This document shows positions 1 to 10,440 of a DNA stretch of 64,000 nucleotides, one piece after another (position 1 is the stretch's first letter; the number at the start of each line of letters is the position of its first letter). Under the pieces are notes generated by a model. The model ran no database searches and had not been told where the DNA came from. It saw nothing but the letters and a program-made list of their open reading frames with translations. Source of the DNA: Bolinopsis microptera (Eukaryota; Ctenophora; Tentaculata; Lobata; Bolinopsidae); assembly GCF_026151205.1 (NCBI RefSeq), contig NC_087081.1, forward strand, positions 1,601,886-1,665,885, in the 5' to 3' direction. The translations under genes were made by a program, and so were the position numbers.

Positions 1-416
1 ACAGAAAATAAGGTTATTTTTCATCATTTTTTGTGACAGTAAGCAGTAAGGAAATTTCTGAAATTCGGTAAAATCATGTTCAAACTTAGTCTGTATTAAT
101 AAGACTGTAATACTGTAAGACTTTCATGTTAGCACATACATGTATTTTAATGCAAATTTAAACTGTATTGCTTGACATTCAATTCGTCATTGGTGTGGTG
201 ATAATTTGTCCCAAGATGCCAGAATTTATTTATTTATTTTACTTGATATTACTTTTTAGAAACAAAATAAAGCAGTGAAGGCACAGTCATTGAAATAAGC
301 TAAAAGATAATGCGACGGATTTTATTACGACGACCGAAATTTTGGCGGTCCGAAAATATGGCGAAATTTTCGGAAAACCGCCACATTTCGTACGTTATAA
401 ATATGTCTTGTAAGGT
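1..416. other. AT-rich sequence, nothing recognised
   Basis: No open frame of note, no repeat shared with the rest of the window and no recognisable motif. It precedes the first copy of the duplicated block. Confidence 0.5.
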
Positions 417-838
417 ATGAAATTGTCTCACTTGTCTCGAGCTTGCACAATTTAACGTTTTATAATATTTTAATAAAGACTTAAAAACATAATAGGGAGC
501 TCCTTAACTTTAATAACACAGTGTTTATGATTATAATTATAAGGGACACCTAAATATAAATGCGGTATCATTTCGGCTCACATCATATTTGACTGCCAGG
601 CCAGAGTATCCGTTATTTTACCATAATATTTTGGTAGGAATTGAGTTATGCACTTACTGAAATTAACGAAAGTTAGTGCAAAATTATAGTTCATTTTAGT
701 TTTAAGAAATAAATTAAGTCTTCGCAAGTAACCACTTTAACATGAGACTGATCTACTCTATTACTATTTTACAAATAAAAGTTAACATTAAAAGTTCTAG
801 TAGTATACTTGAGACCGAGCGCGGCCGACAAACGACCA
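417..838 (+). repeat. Duplicated block A, copy 1, left part
   Basis: This stretch is repeated, with few differences, at 45744-45848 plus 52585-52910. Shared landmarks include TCTCGAGCTTGCACAATTTA near 437, a CTTTAATAACACAG tract near 507 and CGAGCGCGGCCGACAAACGA just before the TTAA at 839. In this copy the block is cut by the TTAA-flanked element at 843; in the other copy it is cut by a LINE near the CTTTAATAAC site. No gene was recognised in the block. Confidence 0.85.
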
Positions 839-996
839 TTAACCCATTAGGGACGACGAGTTTTAAAGTTTGCCGATTTTGATGCCGTTTAACACACTAG
901 GTCACTTTACAGCAAAAATGAGATACCCAAAAAAGCTAATCTGTATCTCGTTTACTTTAAAAGATACAGCTATGGTCGCATACGACCCACTCGTCC

Positions 997-1441
997 GGGT
1001 CGAAAACGACCCATCACGGTTTTTAGGCTTTAACTTCTGAAACAAAGACGTAAGGATAAAATAAAATAAAAAGCATAAGTTAAAAACATATGGTCAATAC
1101 TGTGTGACTCTAACTTTTTAAAAATAAAGAATTTGGGTCATTAACGACCCACTCGGCTCACTTGCTTATTACTACATATGTCCATGTAACGTCTTGAATT
1201 CAGCCTAAAGCATGACATCATAAGTTCAAAATCGCCTCTCAGCAAGTGATAATCATCATAAACTGCAAAAAATCGGTTAAATGGGTCATTAGCGACCCAC
1301 TAAGACCACAAAATTGATTAATTAAATATAATGTTGTCAAACTTTTACAAATATTAGTATAAAAACATGTTATATCTTGGTCATTACTCCTGTACGTTGA
1401 TTTAAATTTTAAAATCGATCAACTGGGTCAATAACGACCCA
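997..1441. repeat. Left array of 18-bp palindromes in the TTAA element
   Basis: Palindromes on the pattern TGGGTC-RNNANY-GACCCA occur at about 997, 1134, 1282 and 1424, spaced 137-148 bp. The DNA between them is not itself a tandem repeat. They mirror the right-hand array. Confidence 0.85.
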
Positions 1442-2048
1442 CTCGGAAGTTGAACCACGACATTAATTATCAGTATCATGTTGTTCTACCATCAAGAAAG
1501 ACACTCGTAGGTCTTAATTCCACGCAAACCACGGGTGGCTGACTACTAGCCCTTCTGAGATCTGGAGTCTCACGGTAATCTGCAGATCACGGATCACCCA
1601 ATGACTGACGAATAATGGGCAGAATTGGATTGATAGGTAGGTGAGTTTATCAGCTGTTAGTACACGACCGTAATGTCGTGAGACAGCAAACAACATGCCT
1701 ATCTTTTCCCGATTCCTAGAACGTCCAAGAAGAACTATACAACTGCTGGATTCAGATTTCAGATGGTTGCATCTACTCTCTTCGCAGCTCCCTTTCTTTA
1801 CTTCTTAGGGGCCGTTCATATATTACGTAATCACTTATTGGACAATTTTTACGCCCCCCCCCCCCCCCCCACCACATAGCTATTATGTCAAAATTACACA
1901 AGCGTAATCATTTGGAAACTCCCCTCCCTCTCGGCCGATTACGTAATACTTGTTTTCGTTTTGAAAGCTGCCTCTTTGTTGCGGGATTTGTTACCCACAA
2001 CGAGGTAGTTGTCTGAGAGATTGCAGGTTGCAGCACCGCCAGCCAAAT

Positions 2049-2076
2049 GGGGGGGGGGGGGGGGGGGGGGGGGGGG
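2049..2076 (+). repeat. Poly-G tract
   Basis: An uninterrupted run of about 28 G in the centre of the TTAA element, with a poly-C run at about 1853-1870. The related element has matching runs near 27981-28015. Confidence 0.9.
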
Positions 2077-2703
2077 CTTTTTCCTTGTCCTTCTTCACAG
2101 AGCTGTAGATGTAGCCATCTGAATGCAGCAGTTGTTTAGTTATTCTCGTACTTTCTAGGAATGTAAAAAAACAGATTGGCATGTTGGATTAGAATATGCA
2201 ATTTGACCACTCGTCTTTCAGTATTTACCCAAGGTTACATGATATCTCGTATACTTCGTTCAGGGGATTTTTCTTGAGTGACATGATTTGATCACCGTGG
2301 GACCCTGGGTCTCAAGCGGTGGGTTGTAGCAGGTCGTTTACCAAGATTCGAAATTGACGAAAAAGGTAACAGAATCTAATAAGCAACAACAACAGCATGG
2401 CTATTACCTAGCAAGTTAGGAACGAGGGCCGATTCCTTTTCTTTTGCGGCACGGCCACGGTCCTTTCGGTACAGATTTCCACGCACCATAGTATTAGTCA
2501 GGACGCAACTACAGGCATATGCAGTAGTGTTATTCTCGCAGCTCTTTGATGAGTGATGACGGCCCTTCAGTTGGCCCTGGATCTCAGAAGGGCTAGTAGT
2601 CAGCCACCCGTGGTTTGCGTGGAATTAAGACCTACGAGTGTCTTTCTTGATGGTGGAACAGCATGATACTGATAATAATTTATGAGGTGGTTCAACTTTC
2701 GAG

Positions 2704-3148
2704 TGGGTCGTTATTGACCCAGTTGATCGATTTTAAAAGTTAAATCAACGTACAGGAGTAATGACCAAGATATAACATGTTTTTATACTAATATTTGTAA
2801 AAGTTTGACAACATTATATTTAATTAATCAATTTTGTGGTCCTAGTGGGTCGCTAATGACCCATTTAACCGATTTTTCGCAGTTTATGATGATTATCACT
2901 TGCTGAGAGGCGATTTTGAACTTATGATGTCATGCTTTAGGCTGAATTCAAGAAGTTACATGGACATATGTAGTAATAAGCAAGTGAGCCGAGTGGGTCG
3001 TTAATGACCCAAATTCTTTATTTTAAAAAAGTTAGAGTTACACAGTATTGACCATATGTTTTTAACTTATGCTACAGTTTTTATTTTATCCTAACGTCTT
3101 TGTTTCAGAAGTTAAAGCCGAAAAACCGTGATGGGTCGTTTGCGACCC
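2704..3148. repeat. Right array of 18-bp palindromes in the TTAA element
   Basis: Palindromes at about 2704, 2845, 2994 and 3132 follow the same TGGGTC...GACCCA pattern at 138-149 bp spacing. One more, GGGTCGTAAACGACCC, lies at 3497 by the terminus. Confidence 0.85.
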
Positions 3149-3532
3149 GGACGAGTGGGTCGTATGCGACCGCAGTTAGTAAACAGCGTCTAGCTCTGTT
3201 TGTGAACATCTGATTATTACGGGCTTTTCATATGTCTCAAGGAAATCGTTGCCCGCAACTATTTTGTCCTCAACAAAATAAGCCTACATAAAGTTTTAAT
3301 GTCCCAATCAAGGAAAGAAGTAAAGTGAAATATTTTCCAATTATGACGACTAATTAGCCTAATTATTTAGTTGTTAGTAATTAATTGGGTCTCGACTGGA
3401 AAGTCAATAATGTAGCCCAATAAATTTTGAGCATATGTGCGAAAGATTCGTTGCGTTTAGTATTATGGTTTGTCCTCTATAGCCTATAGAAAAGGTGGGT
3501 CGTAAACGACCCTATCGTCCCTAATGGGTTAA

Positions 3533-5344
3533 TATTATACGACAGTTGGTGCGAGTGCAAGTATATCCACGTGCTAGCTTGCCAATAGTAATATCATGAG
3601 CTAAGTTTTTCCACGGGTCCCCATTTTGACATGTTTCAGATTGGTTTCCACAAAAACCGAGCGTACTAAATCACTCTACAGTCGATCTTCGATATTTTTC
3701 TAAAAGGGCCCCTGACAATTTAAATCTATTCCATGTGTTTTTGAACGCTGACTCCGAATCACCCCACATGACATAGGGTTAAAATTTTCCCCTTGTACTC
3801 CAGTAGCAGGGAATAGTTGAGCGTGCACTTCGATGTACACGATTTCTGACAACACAGGGTTGTTTGTTAGATCATTCTTAACCAAAATCGTTTAGGTACA
3901 CAATTTGTGTCGCTAGACATAACCCTATAGGGCAAATTTTCTAAATTACCCTCAGTCGCGCATACGAGATTTTTGTATTTCAGCTCCTAAAGGGCATAGA
4001 GACTTACATTTTAGCTTAAAATTACCGCAATGGCCACATTTATATACAAGTTATGAAGCAACATAAGGTCTCCAGTGGTTTGTTTTAGAGATATTAACAA
4101 AAAACTGTTTTTTGGCTCAGCGAACCAAAAATGGTAATGAATTTTGGTAATTTGAACTAGGAAGGTCGTAGAGACTTGAATTTTAGCTTAAAATGACTGC
4201 AAACATCATATTTATATACAACTTATAAAGCAATATAAACCCTCGAATGCTTATTTGTTAAGATATTGACAAAAATCAGTCATTTTGGCTGGATTTGGAA
4301 AAATACCAAATTGGGCAACTACTTTAGTCTTTTTTTGACAAGTTTTGTACTCAAGTTATTAAAATGTGCTTTGCAGTTGTAGATCGGGTGTTTTCTTCCA
4401 ATATGGGTTTCGGTATAAATTCGGAAGCAATCGGTTCATGGGTGATAGGGGTTAAAAACCCTGAAATGTCAGGCGATGGGCGAGACAATTGTCTGAATTT
4501 GGTTATAAAATCACTCTTTGCTAGGGTTTGTTCTTTTCCGCTACATCGATCCGATTTCTAACTACTAATCATCCCCCTCTACATCATTCTCTTTTAGATA
4601 CATGATTTCTATAAGTTCTTGAAGGTACATCCGGCATGATGTAAAGTCTATATCAAAGCATTTTAATGTGGTCTTAACAAGTTGCAAGATATTCAAGTTC
4701 ACTAATAAAACAGAGATTGTAGGATATCCTTCTTTTACATATTGAGTAATTTTCAACATGCACAATCCTGGAGAATGTTCCAGAAAATGTCCTAGAAACA
4801 ATTTTAGAATCCCGTAGGTGTCATCTGAAAGTTTAAATCAAAACTCCGGTGTAGTTAGAGTCACGGAGGTGGGATAATTGTGTTCCCATTTCCAGCTAGA
4901 GTAGACTCTCCTATTACTTCCAATACTGCCTGAAACAACTGGTATCTTTTGTCTCTGCGGGTGTAACGAACAATCTTCATTACCCATAATATATAATATT
5001 TATAAATTCAATTGTGTTTATTGTGTTTATTTATTAGTGGGAAGAGGGATTTTCCAATCTTAAAATAACATTTTCTTGTCCAATTTAAATCGGACAATTT
5101 AAACGTCAGCATGAAACTATTTTACTCCTAACTAATTGAAACAATGAAGCCCATGACGAACCTGGGTTCCCAAATTATCAAGACCATTAGCAGCAGCGTT
5201 CTCAGGCTTATCTCCCACTCTATTATCAGTGGGTAGAAGCGGGGTAGCTAGAGGATTAGAGGATGTGTGGGGGCCACTACTGCATCTCTGTAACTGGGGA
5301 CTACGCCCGGGATGTTCAGTCTGCAAGGCAGGTCCTCTACCTGA
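3533..5344 (+). repeat. Duplicated block A, copy 1, right part
   Basis: Nearly identical to 52915-54758. Short frames at 4364-4561 (+) and 3700-3885 (-) exist in both copies, but the few differences between the copies of the 4364 frame all change residues, so I do not call them genes. The first base of the block joins directly to the TTAA element. Confidence 0.85.
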
Positions 5345-5512
5345 TAGGTGGAATGTTAAGGGTGAGATACGCTGTATAACCTAGTGTAACTATGCCTATG
5401 GTAACTAGTAGTGTAACTATGGTAACTAGTAGTGTAACTATGGTAACTAGTAGTGTAACTGTGGTAACTAGTAGGCAGGTCCTCTACCTGATAGGTGGAA
5501 TGTTAAGGGTGG
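5345..5512 (+). repeat. Tandem 21-bp repeat between two short direct repeats
   Basis: Four or so copies of TAGTGTAACTATGGTAACTAG, flanked on both sides by the same 37-bp piece that begins GGCAGGTCCTCTACCTGATA (about 5328 and 5473). A second small array of the same unit is at 20984-21056. Absent from block A copy 2, so it is an addition to copy 1. Confidence 0.8.
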
Positions 5513-5984
5513 TGTAGGGTCCCAACCCTACAATTATAGTCCCATCATATCAACTACTGTTATTGTTTGCACCTGCCTGGCAACCGCAGATTAGACAGTA
5601 GTTGTGGCCAGCATGACAGTGGAATGCAATTATCTGAAGCGTTCACCGCATGCTACGGACAGCAAAACCACACAAATTGCGTTCGGTGGTTTCCGGCAGG
5701 GACATGTGGTTTGAACTCAAAACCTATAATCACTGCCGGAAAAACGTCATGATAAGGTTTTATAAACATGAACTAAAGATTCATCCAGCTAGAATCAATT
5801 AGTGAGTCCTGAAGGGCTAGAATGACTACACCATCTAGCTAAAACCACCACCGGAAATGCGTCACGTTTGTTTACACGAGAAAGCTCATCGGCCGACACG
5901 CCTAGGGAGTGCCGACAATTAATGGGACTATAAAACCGCCCTTCACCCTCAGAAAACTGTCCTTTCAGTCCTTTCACTCTTTTT
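5513..5984 (+). repeat. 5' LTR, first 472 bp
   Basis: Begins TGTAGGGTCCCAACCCTACA, itself a near-palindrome. It is a virtually exact copy of 13091-13562. It is cut after CTCTTTTT by the nested Penelope-like element. Confidence 0.9.
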
Positions 5985-8744
5985 AAAGCAATGAAAGGCA
6001 TTAGTTTGGTCAAATCAAACGGAACATATGCTATCAGACTTTCAACTGACTATGGCAGGGTTAAAACAGTTTTAACGCTAGCAACGATCCCCTTTTACAT
6101 AGTTCCACTAAAATGATAATTTAAGATTAAATATGTATACTGTATAGTGATAGGTAGATAAAGTAAAAAATGTAATAAAACAGTACTAAGTAAACGTAAT
6201 CGACACGTCATAAAACGAACTGCCTCAAACTACAATTACTCCCGCGTAATTTCCCGCGTAATTCTAAGACTCCGATTCGCGCCGCCGCAAAGTTATTATA
6301 AAACTAAATTCAACACGTGCGACAAATATCTCGCAACATAAGAAAAGGATGCCATAGGTCAAGCTATGTCATTAATATATTTCCACACCCAATACCAAAC
6401 TTATTCTTTAGCCCATGCCTCTTTACCACTGATAAGTATATTTTACTAAGACGATCCCGTCTAAAACCCAACTCAATTAAATCATCAGTAAACTTTAAAA
6501 CCCTATCAGAAAAAGCAACAAGGTTATTACAGATCCTAGAATATCTCACAACCTGTGAACAGTACGTGCCATATAATACACTACTAGCTTGATTACTCAT
6601 CAAGGGTTGAAACTTGACCACTTTAAAACCAAACTTATCCCTTTTATCATAAACTCTACAAGAAAACTTCCCCTCGCTATTTATCGAAATATCAAGATCT
6701 AATACATTGGCGGCATTATCTACTTCATTTTCCTTATTAAGAGTAAGAGAGTCTGGATATATTAACTTAAAATATTCCTCTAAGTAACCATCAGAGTTAA
6801 GGGTAGTAATATCATCTATAAGTCTAAATGTATTATTTAACTTCTTTACAATATAGTATCTACTTTTATACGTACTGTCTAGGAAACTGTTCTCAAAATA
6901 CCAAAGTGTTAAGTTAGCAATATATGGACCAGGGTTGATTCCAATAGGTACACCGATATGTTGCCGATATAAGATCTCTCCTACTTTAAAGTAACAATTA
7001 TCCAGTAGAAACTCAACACATTTAATCAACTTAACTTCATCAAAAGCCACAGTCCCATCTCTAAAGCTATTAACCCAAGCAGACCCTTTATCGTAAACAG
7101 CTATAAACTTCTTTTTACTATTCCTAAAGGCTAATTTAACAGTAAACTTGAGAGCATCCTTGATATCTTTATGGGCTAAATTCGTGTATAAAGTAGAAAA
7201 ATCAAAAGTTTGGATGTTTCTCGCTAAGCTATTATCATTAATTTTATCTAAAGCTTCTAAAATCGGCTTATTATTCAAAATGACCCAATTCCTATTAACT
7301 CCTGTTACTTTAAACAACATGTTAGTATATCTGCAGATCTCTGAATAAACAGCCTTTAAGGCTAAAGAAATCTTTACTGCCAAGGGCTTAATACTACAAT
7401 TAGCATAAGAAATAACATACCTAAACTTTAAAATTGGCTTATGAAATTTAGGACTCGAAAACATGTGAGGTAAAATATCAATATTAGAATCTACTTTTAT
7501 CCCAACGTCTTCTATGAACTTGAAAATATCTCTGTTAATATCACGAACTTCATGCTCCCCACTAACATCATCAATACCCTCATTAGATTGACACTCTTGT
7601 ATAATATCACTTAAATAATAATGTTTACAAATAATAGCGACGTTCTTAGTTGCTTTGTCCACCGGACATAAAACAAAATACTTTCTGATAAACGCTAATT
7701 CTTCACAAGCTTTATCATTACTAAACACAGATTTCCGTTTAAGCTGTTTAGGATATTTCATTTTAAGAGCTTCAGTATTCTTCTTAACAATATCACTAAA
7801 TTCATTAAACCAACCATTTAAACATGCACTATCGATTTTCTCTTTCCTACTCCAAGGTTTTAAGATTTCTTTAACATTATTTATTACCGAATTACAATTC
7901 TTATCAAAATCAATCGTTTTAGGTTCTTTATAAGAAGGACCTTTCTCTAACAGACTTCTCAAGGCGTCGTGCTTTACAAAATTAACATCCCCAGTCACAA
8001 CATGACCACAATCCTGATTTACGAAATCAGTAAACATATGACATTTGCATTCTAAAGGTTCAGTGTCTCCCTTAACAACGTTATTATAATTAAATAACTT
8101 CTTAGAAACATTATCAGTACCTTTATATACAACAGTAGGTTCTTTAATGTTACAAAAATTAACAAACGATTTCAAACTAGGAGATCTAAAAACTCTAGGT
8201 AAATTTAACATTTCAATACCCTTGTTCACAAAATCAATAGAACATAAAACTTTAGGCTTACGGACGCTCTTACTTTTATCAGTTCTCGAGTTAAAAGGTC
8301 TAATTTTATAAGTGAATAAGTCCATTATAATACAATGTATCTGAGATCTACTAGGGTCTAGGTTATCAATTTGAAAAACTTTATCTAAATAGCTCTCTTT
8401 AAGTTTAACGAGTGTAGACTTATTTAAAGGAAACAATAATTTACGTAATAAAATATTAACATCGCTGTGAAATGGTTCAACAACTAAACGTAATAATTCA
8501 CCCAAAATATTGTCAATATCAAACTGAGATAAATCGCTTTGCTGTCTATCAGCCCAGGATCTCTTTCTAGAACTGTCTTTACAAGAAATAAATTTAGCAT
8601 ATTCACAATTATAACTATCTTTATTAGCTAAACTATCAATCCTATCATTAACCCCATAAGGAAATTGTGTTTTAAGTACTCTGATCCAACGATCTTCATG
8701 TCCTTTCCTAATTTTAGAAATATTTTCATCAATAACAAATTTAG
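5985..8744 (-). mobile_element. 5'-truncated Penelope-like element, Naiad-type architecture
   Basis: Comparison of the two LTRs shows an extra 2760 bp here; two LTR bases (GT) are lost at the junction and there is no target duplication. The element lies on the minus strand, so its 5' end (8744) abuts the LTR remainder and its 3' untranslated end is 5985-6363. The coding frame runs from the truncated 5' edge to 6364. Very AT-rich, like other Penelope-like elements here. Confidence 0.8.
6364..8744 (-). CDS. Penelope-like reverse transcriptase, 5'-truncated
   Basis: One uninterrupted frame of about 790 residues reaching the truncated 5' edge of the element; the internal TTG at 8503-8505 is not a real start. 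The first residues include EDRWIRVLKTQFPYG, which in related proteins follows an N-terminal GIY-YIG nuclease; that nuclease is missing here. Middle: CPVDKATKNV, then the RT palm motif DFSTLYTNLAHKDI, then GVPIGINPGPYIANL and the catalytic-loop variant FRLIDDITTLN with both aspartates present. The end has thumb-like sequence but no C-terminal GIY-YIG. That arrangement fits Naiad-type Penelope-like elements rather than the canonical type at 31035-34043. It would copy RNA into DNA at a nick. Inactive in this copy because the 5' part is gone. Confidence 0.75.
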
Positions 8745-8933
8745 TCGAATCGAAATAGTTAAAGTTAAATAGTAATTCAACACTTGTAGTTTTCGTTTAA
8801 CATTGTTTCCTAAAGTTCCCGAGTTTCATTAACGAGTTCACAACTAACTAAAATAACACAACGCAAATTTGAAGTCCTAACCTGAAAGCACTGACTACCA
8901 TAGACGATCAATCTCATTAATCTGGTAGTTACA
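8745..8933 (+). repeat. 5' LTR, remaining 189 bp
   Basis: Matches 13565-13753 base for base as far as I can see and ends TGGTAGTTACA. It completes the 5' LTR after the nested insertion. Confidence 0.9.
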
Positions 8934-8936
8934 AAG

Positions 8937-8954
8937 TGGTGCTGCGACCAAAGA
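8937..8954 (+). promoter_or_regulatory. Primer-binding site of the gag-only element
   Basis: TGGTGCTGCGACCAAAGA starts three bases after the LTR. Its complement ends GGTCGCAGCACCA, the form expected of a tRNA 3' end. I cannot name the tRNA. Confidence 0.65.
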
Positions 8955-9042
8955 ACCTTTACTGCAACAACCAACATACAGGTACCAAAACACCTTTCTC
9001 CAGTTGAGCACTAATTTTGTTACAATACCAAATTGTATAGCC

Positions 9043-10440
9043 ATGTCACATCATTCGTCACACCACTCGCTTGATGTGGATTCTCCCATTCAAAATCCAT
9101 TAGAGACGGAACAGGACCATAATACCAACACAGCTGAGGCAACCAATCGACCAGCTCTTCAACCGAAAATGTTCGCAAATACAGAACAGGTCGACCAACT
9201 GAATGAGGGGGATAGGCGTCCCGGCATGAATCAGCAACCATTAAGCGAAAAGGGATACCTATCTTGGACAGCCGAGTACAACCGTCGGCACCAACAACCT
9301 CAATCACTGAATGCTCTGCCTGCAAGGGCAAGGACCCCTAACAGTATGTTCAGGGGTAGGAAGCCTAATGAATATAGTTACGGTGATGACATTCACGATT
9401 ACTTAAAGAGTTTCGATAACTATAAGATGGTCACCGGATTACAAAGTGAACAGGCATTTCAGGTCTTTTGCACGTTTTTAGACAACCGAAGTCTGAACAG
9501 AGTCCTGTCTCTCAAGCTAACAGGTAAACAGCTTGCGGATTGGGAGTCTGTCAAAGAAAAGGTCATTCAGAAACTAGACCCTACATACGACACGGACAGC
9601 TCGATAGATGAACTGTTTGCCGTGAAGCAAACTGAGTCGGAGACGACTCAGGACTTTGCAGACCGGCTGGAGAAAACAGCACAAAGGATATCGGCTTGCA
9701 AGTTCATGGCTGGTGAAGCTACTGATAAGTTGATGAAAGACGCTTTTATAAACGGTCTTAAGTCCCAACAAATGATGTTTTGCCTGTTTCAGAAAAGCAA
9801 GCTCACATATAGTACAGCGTTGCTGGAGAGCTCTAAACTAGAAAAAATCCTAGGGAAGATCAAAGCGAAAGTGACCAACTTAGATTCATTGAATGAAGCA
9901 GCGGGACTCTTAACAATCGAGGAGAAGAACACCCCTAATTTTAAGCCATTTAACTGCTGGGCTTGTCGTGAAGTAGGCCTGGTTAAGAAAGACTGGCAGG
10001 AACCGGACCATCGGAAGTGTCACAATTGTGGTATGTCTGGTCATCTGATGAAGGACTGCAGATTCCCAATAGAAGGTTGCACTTATTGTCAGGGCAACAA
10101 CCACACGATAAAAAACTGTTTTAAGAAAGAGAGAGACGACAAGGAACAGGATCGTTATTACAACCAACCAAGCTCCAACGAATTTGACGAAGGATCAGTT
10201 ATTTGTAATCGGAGTCCATCAGAAGATACTGGACACACGTCTTGTGCTGTGTCAAGAAGTCAGGCCATCGATAGAGGAAAGCGAGTAAGATTTAACCGAC
10301 CTCCGGAACCTGTTAGTCCAGTTCTAGACGAAGTGGAAGAGCATGCCATGAATTACTCACCATACTTTGATGAAAGGCAGGTTTTTCTGACTGACGATGA
10401 AGAGTTTATTGAAGAAGAGGCCAGGTTGAAAAACTACTAA
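9043..10440 (+). CDS. Gag polyprotein of LTR retrotransposon
   Basis: I take the ATG at 9043; the frame is open back to 9004 only through a TTG. The 465-residue product has a charged, proline- and glutamine-rich N-terminus, then a retrotransposon capsid region (about residues 115-275, with DSSIDELFAVKQTESETTQD, the usual length-of-tail signature before FADRLEKTAQ). Next come zinc knuckles: CHNCGMSGHLMKDC is a clean CCHC box, CTYCQGNNHTIKNC is a second, and CWACREVGLVKKDW is a decayed first box. The tail is acidic. It would assemble particles and bind element RNA. The frame is intact although pol has gone, which suggests recent or selected activity in trans. No frameshift to a pol frame was found. 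Confidence 0.85.
   Translation: MSHHSSHHSLDVDSPIQNPLETEQDHNTNTAEATNRPALQPKMFANTEQVDQLNEGDRRPGMNQQPLSEKGYLSWTAEYNRRHQQPQSLNALPARARTPNSMFRGRKPNEYSYGDDIHDYLKSFDNYKMVTGLQSEQAFQVFCTFLDNRSLNRVLSLKLTGKQLADWESVKEKVIQKLDPTYDTDSSIDELFAVKQTESETTQDFADRLEKTAQRISACKFMAGEATDKLMKDAFINGLKSQQMMFCLFQKSKLTYSTALLESSKLEKILGKIKAKVTNLDSLNEAAGLLTIEEKNTPNFKPFNCWACREVGLVKKDWQEPDHRKCHNCGMSGHLMKDCRFPIEGCTYCQGNNHTIKNCFKKERDDKEQDRYYNQPSSNEFDEGSVICNRSPSEDTGHTSCAVSRSQAIDRGKRVRFNRPPEPVSPVLDEVEEHAMNYSPYFDERQVFLTDDEEFIEEEARLKNY

Larger units (their letters stand above)
843..3528. mobile_element. piggyBac-like non-autonomous element with TTAA target duplication
   Basis: The ends are CCCATTAGGGACGA and its reverse complement, and both sides carry TTAA (839-842 and 3529-3532). 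Block A copy 2 keeps the empty site with a single TTAA at 52911-52914, so insertion and target duplication are proven inside the window. TTAA targets and CCC termini fit piggyBac; Kolobok-type elements also use TTAA. Long imperfect inverted arms (about 960-1570 against 2585-3180) frame a centre with poly-C and poly-G runs. There is no transposase ORF, so it must be mobilised in trans. A relative lies inverted at 25491-29046. The extreme ends differ: the left arm has a GATACAGCTATGGTC segment, the right a longer AAACAGCGTCTAGC segment. Confidence 0.85.

Noticed and set aside
4364-4561. 65-residue frame present in both copies of block A
   Set aside because: The differences between copies change residues and never only silent sites, so no sign of protein-level selection; GC and codon use do not stand out.
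5567-5752. Identical 61-residue frames at 5567 and 13145
   Set aside because: They lie in the two LTRs and are identical only because the LTRs are.
8505-8505. Start codon of the Naiad-type RT here
   Set aside because: It is a TTG inside a frame that continues upstream with clear homology to the element's truncated edge.
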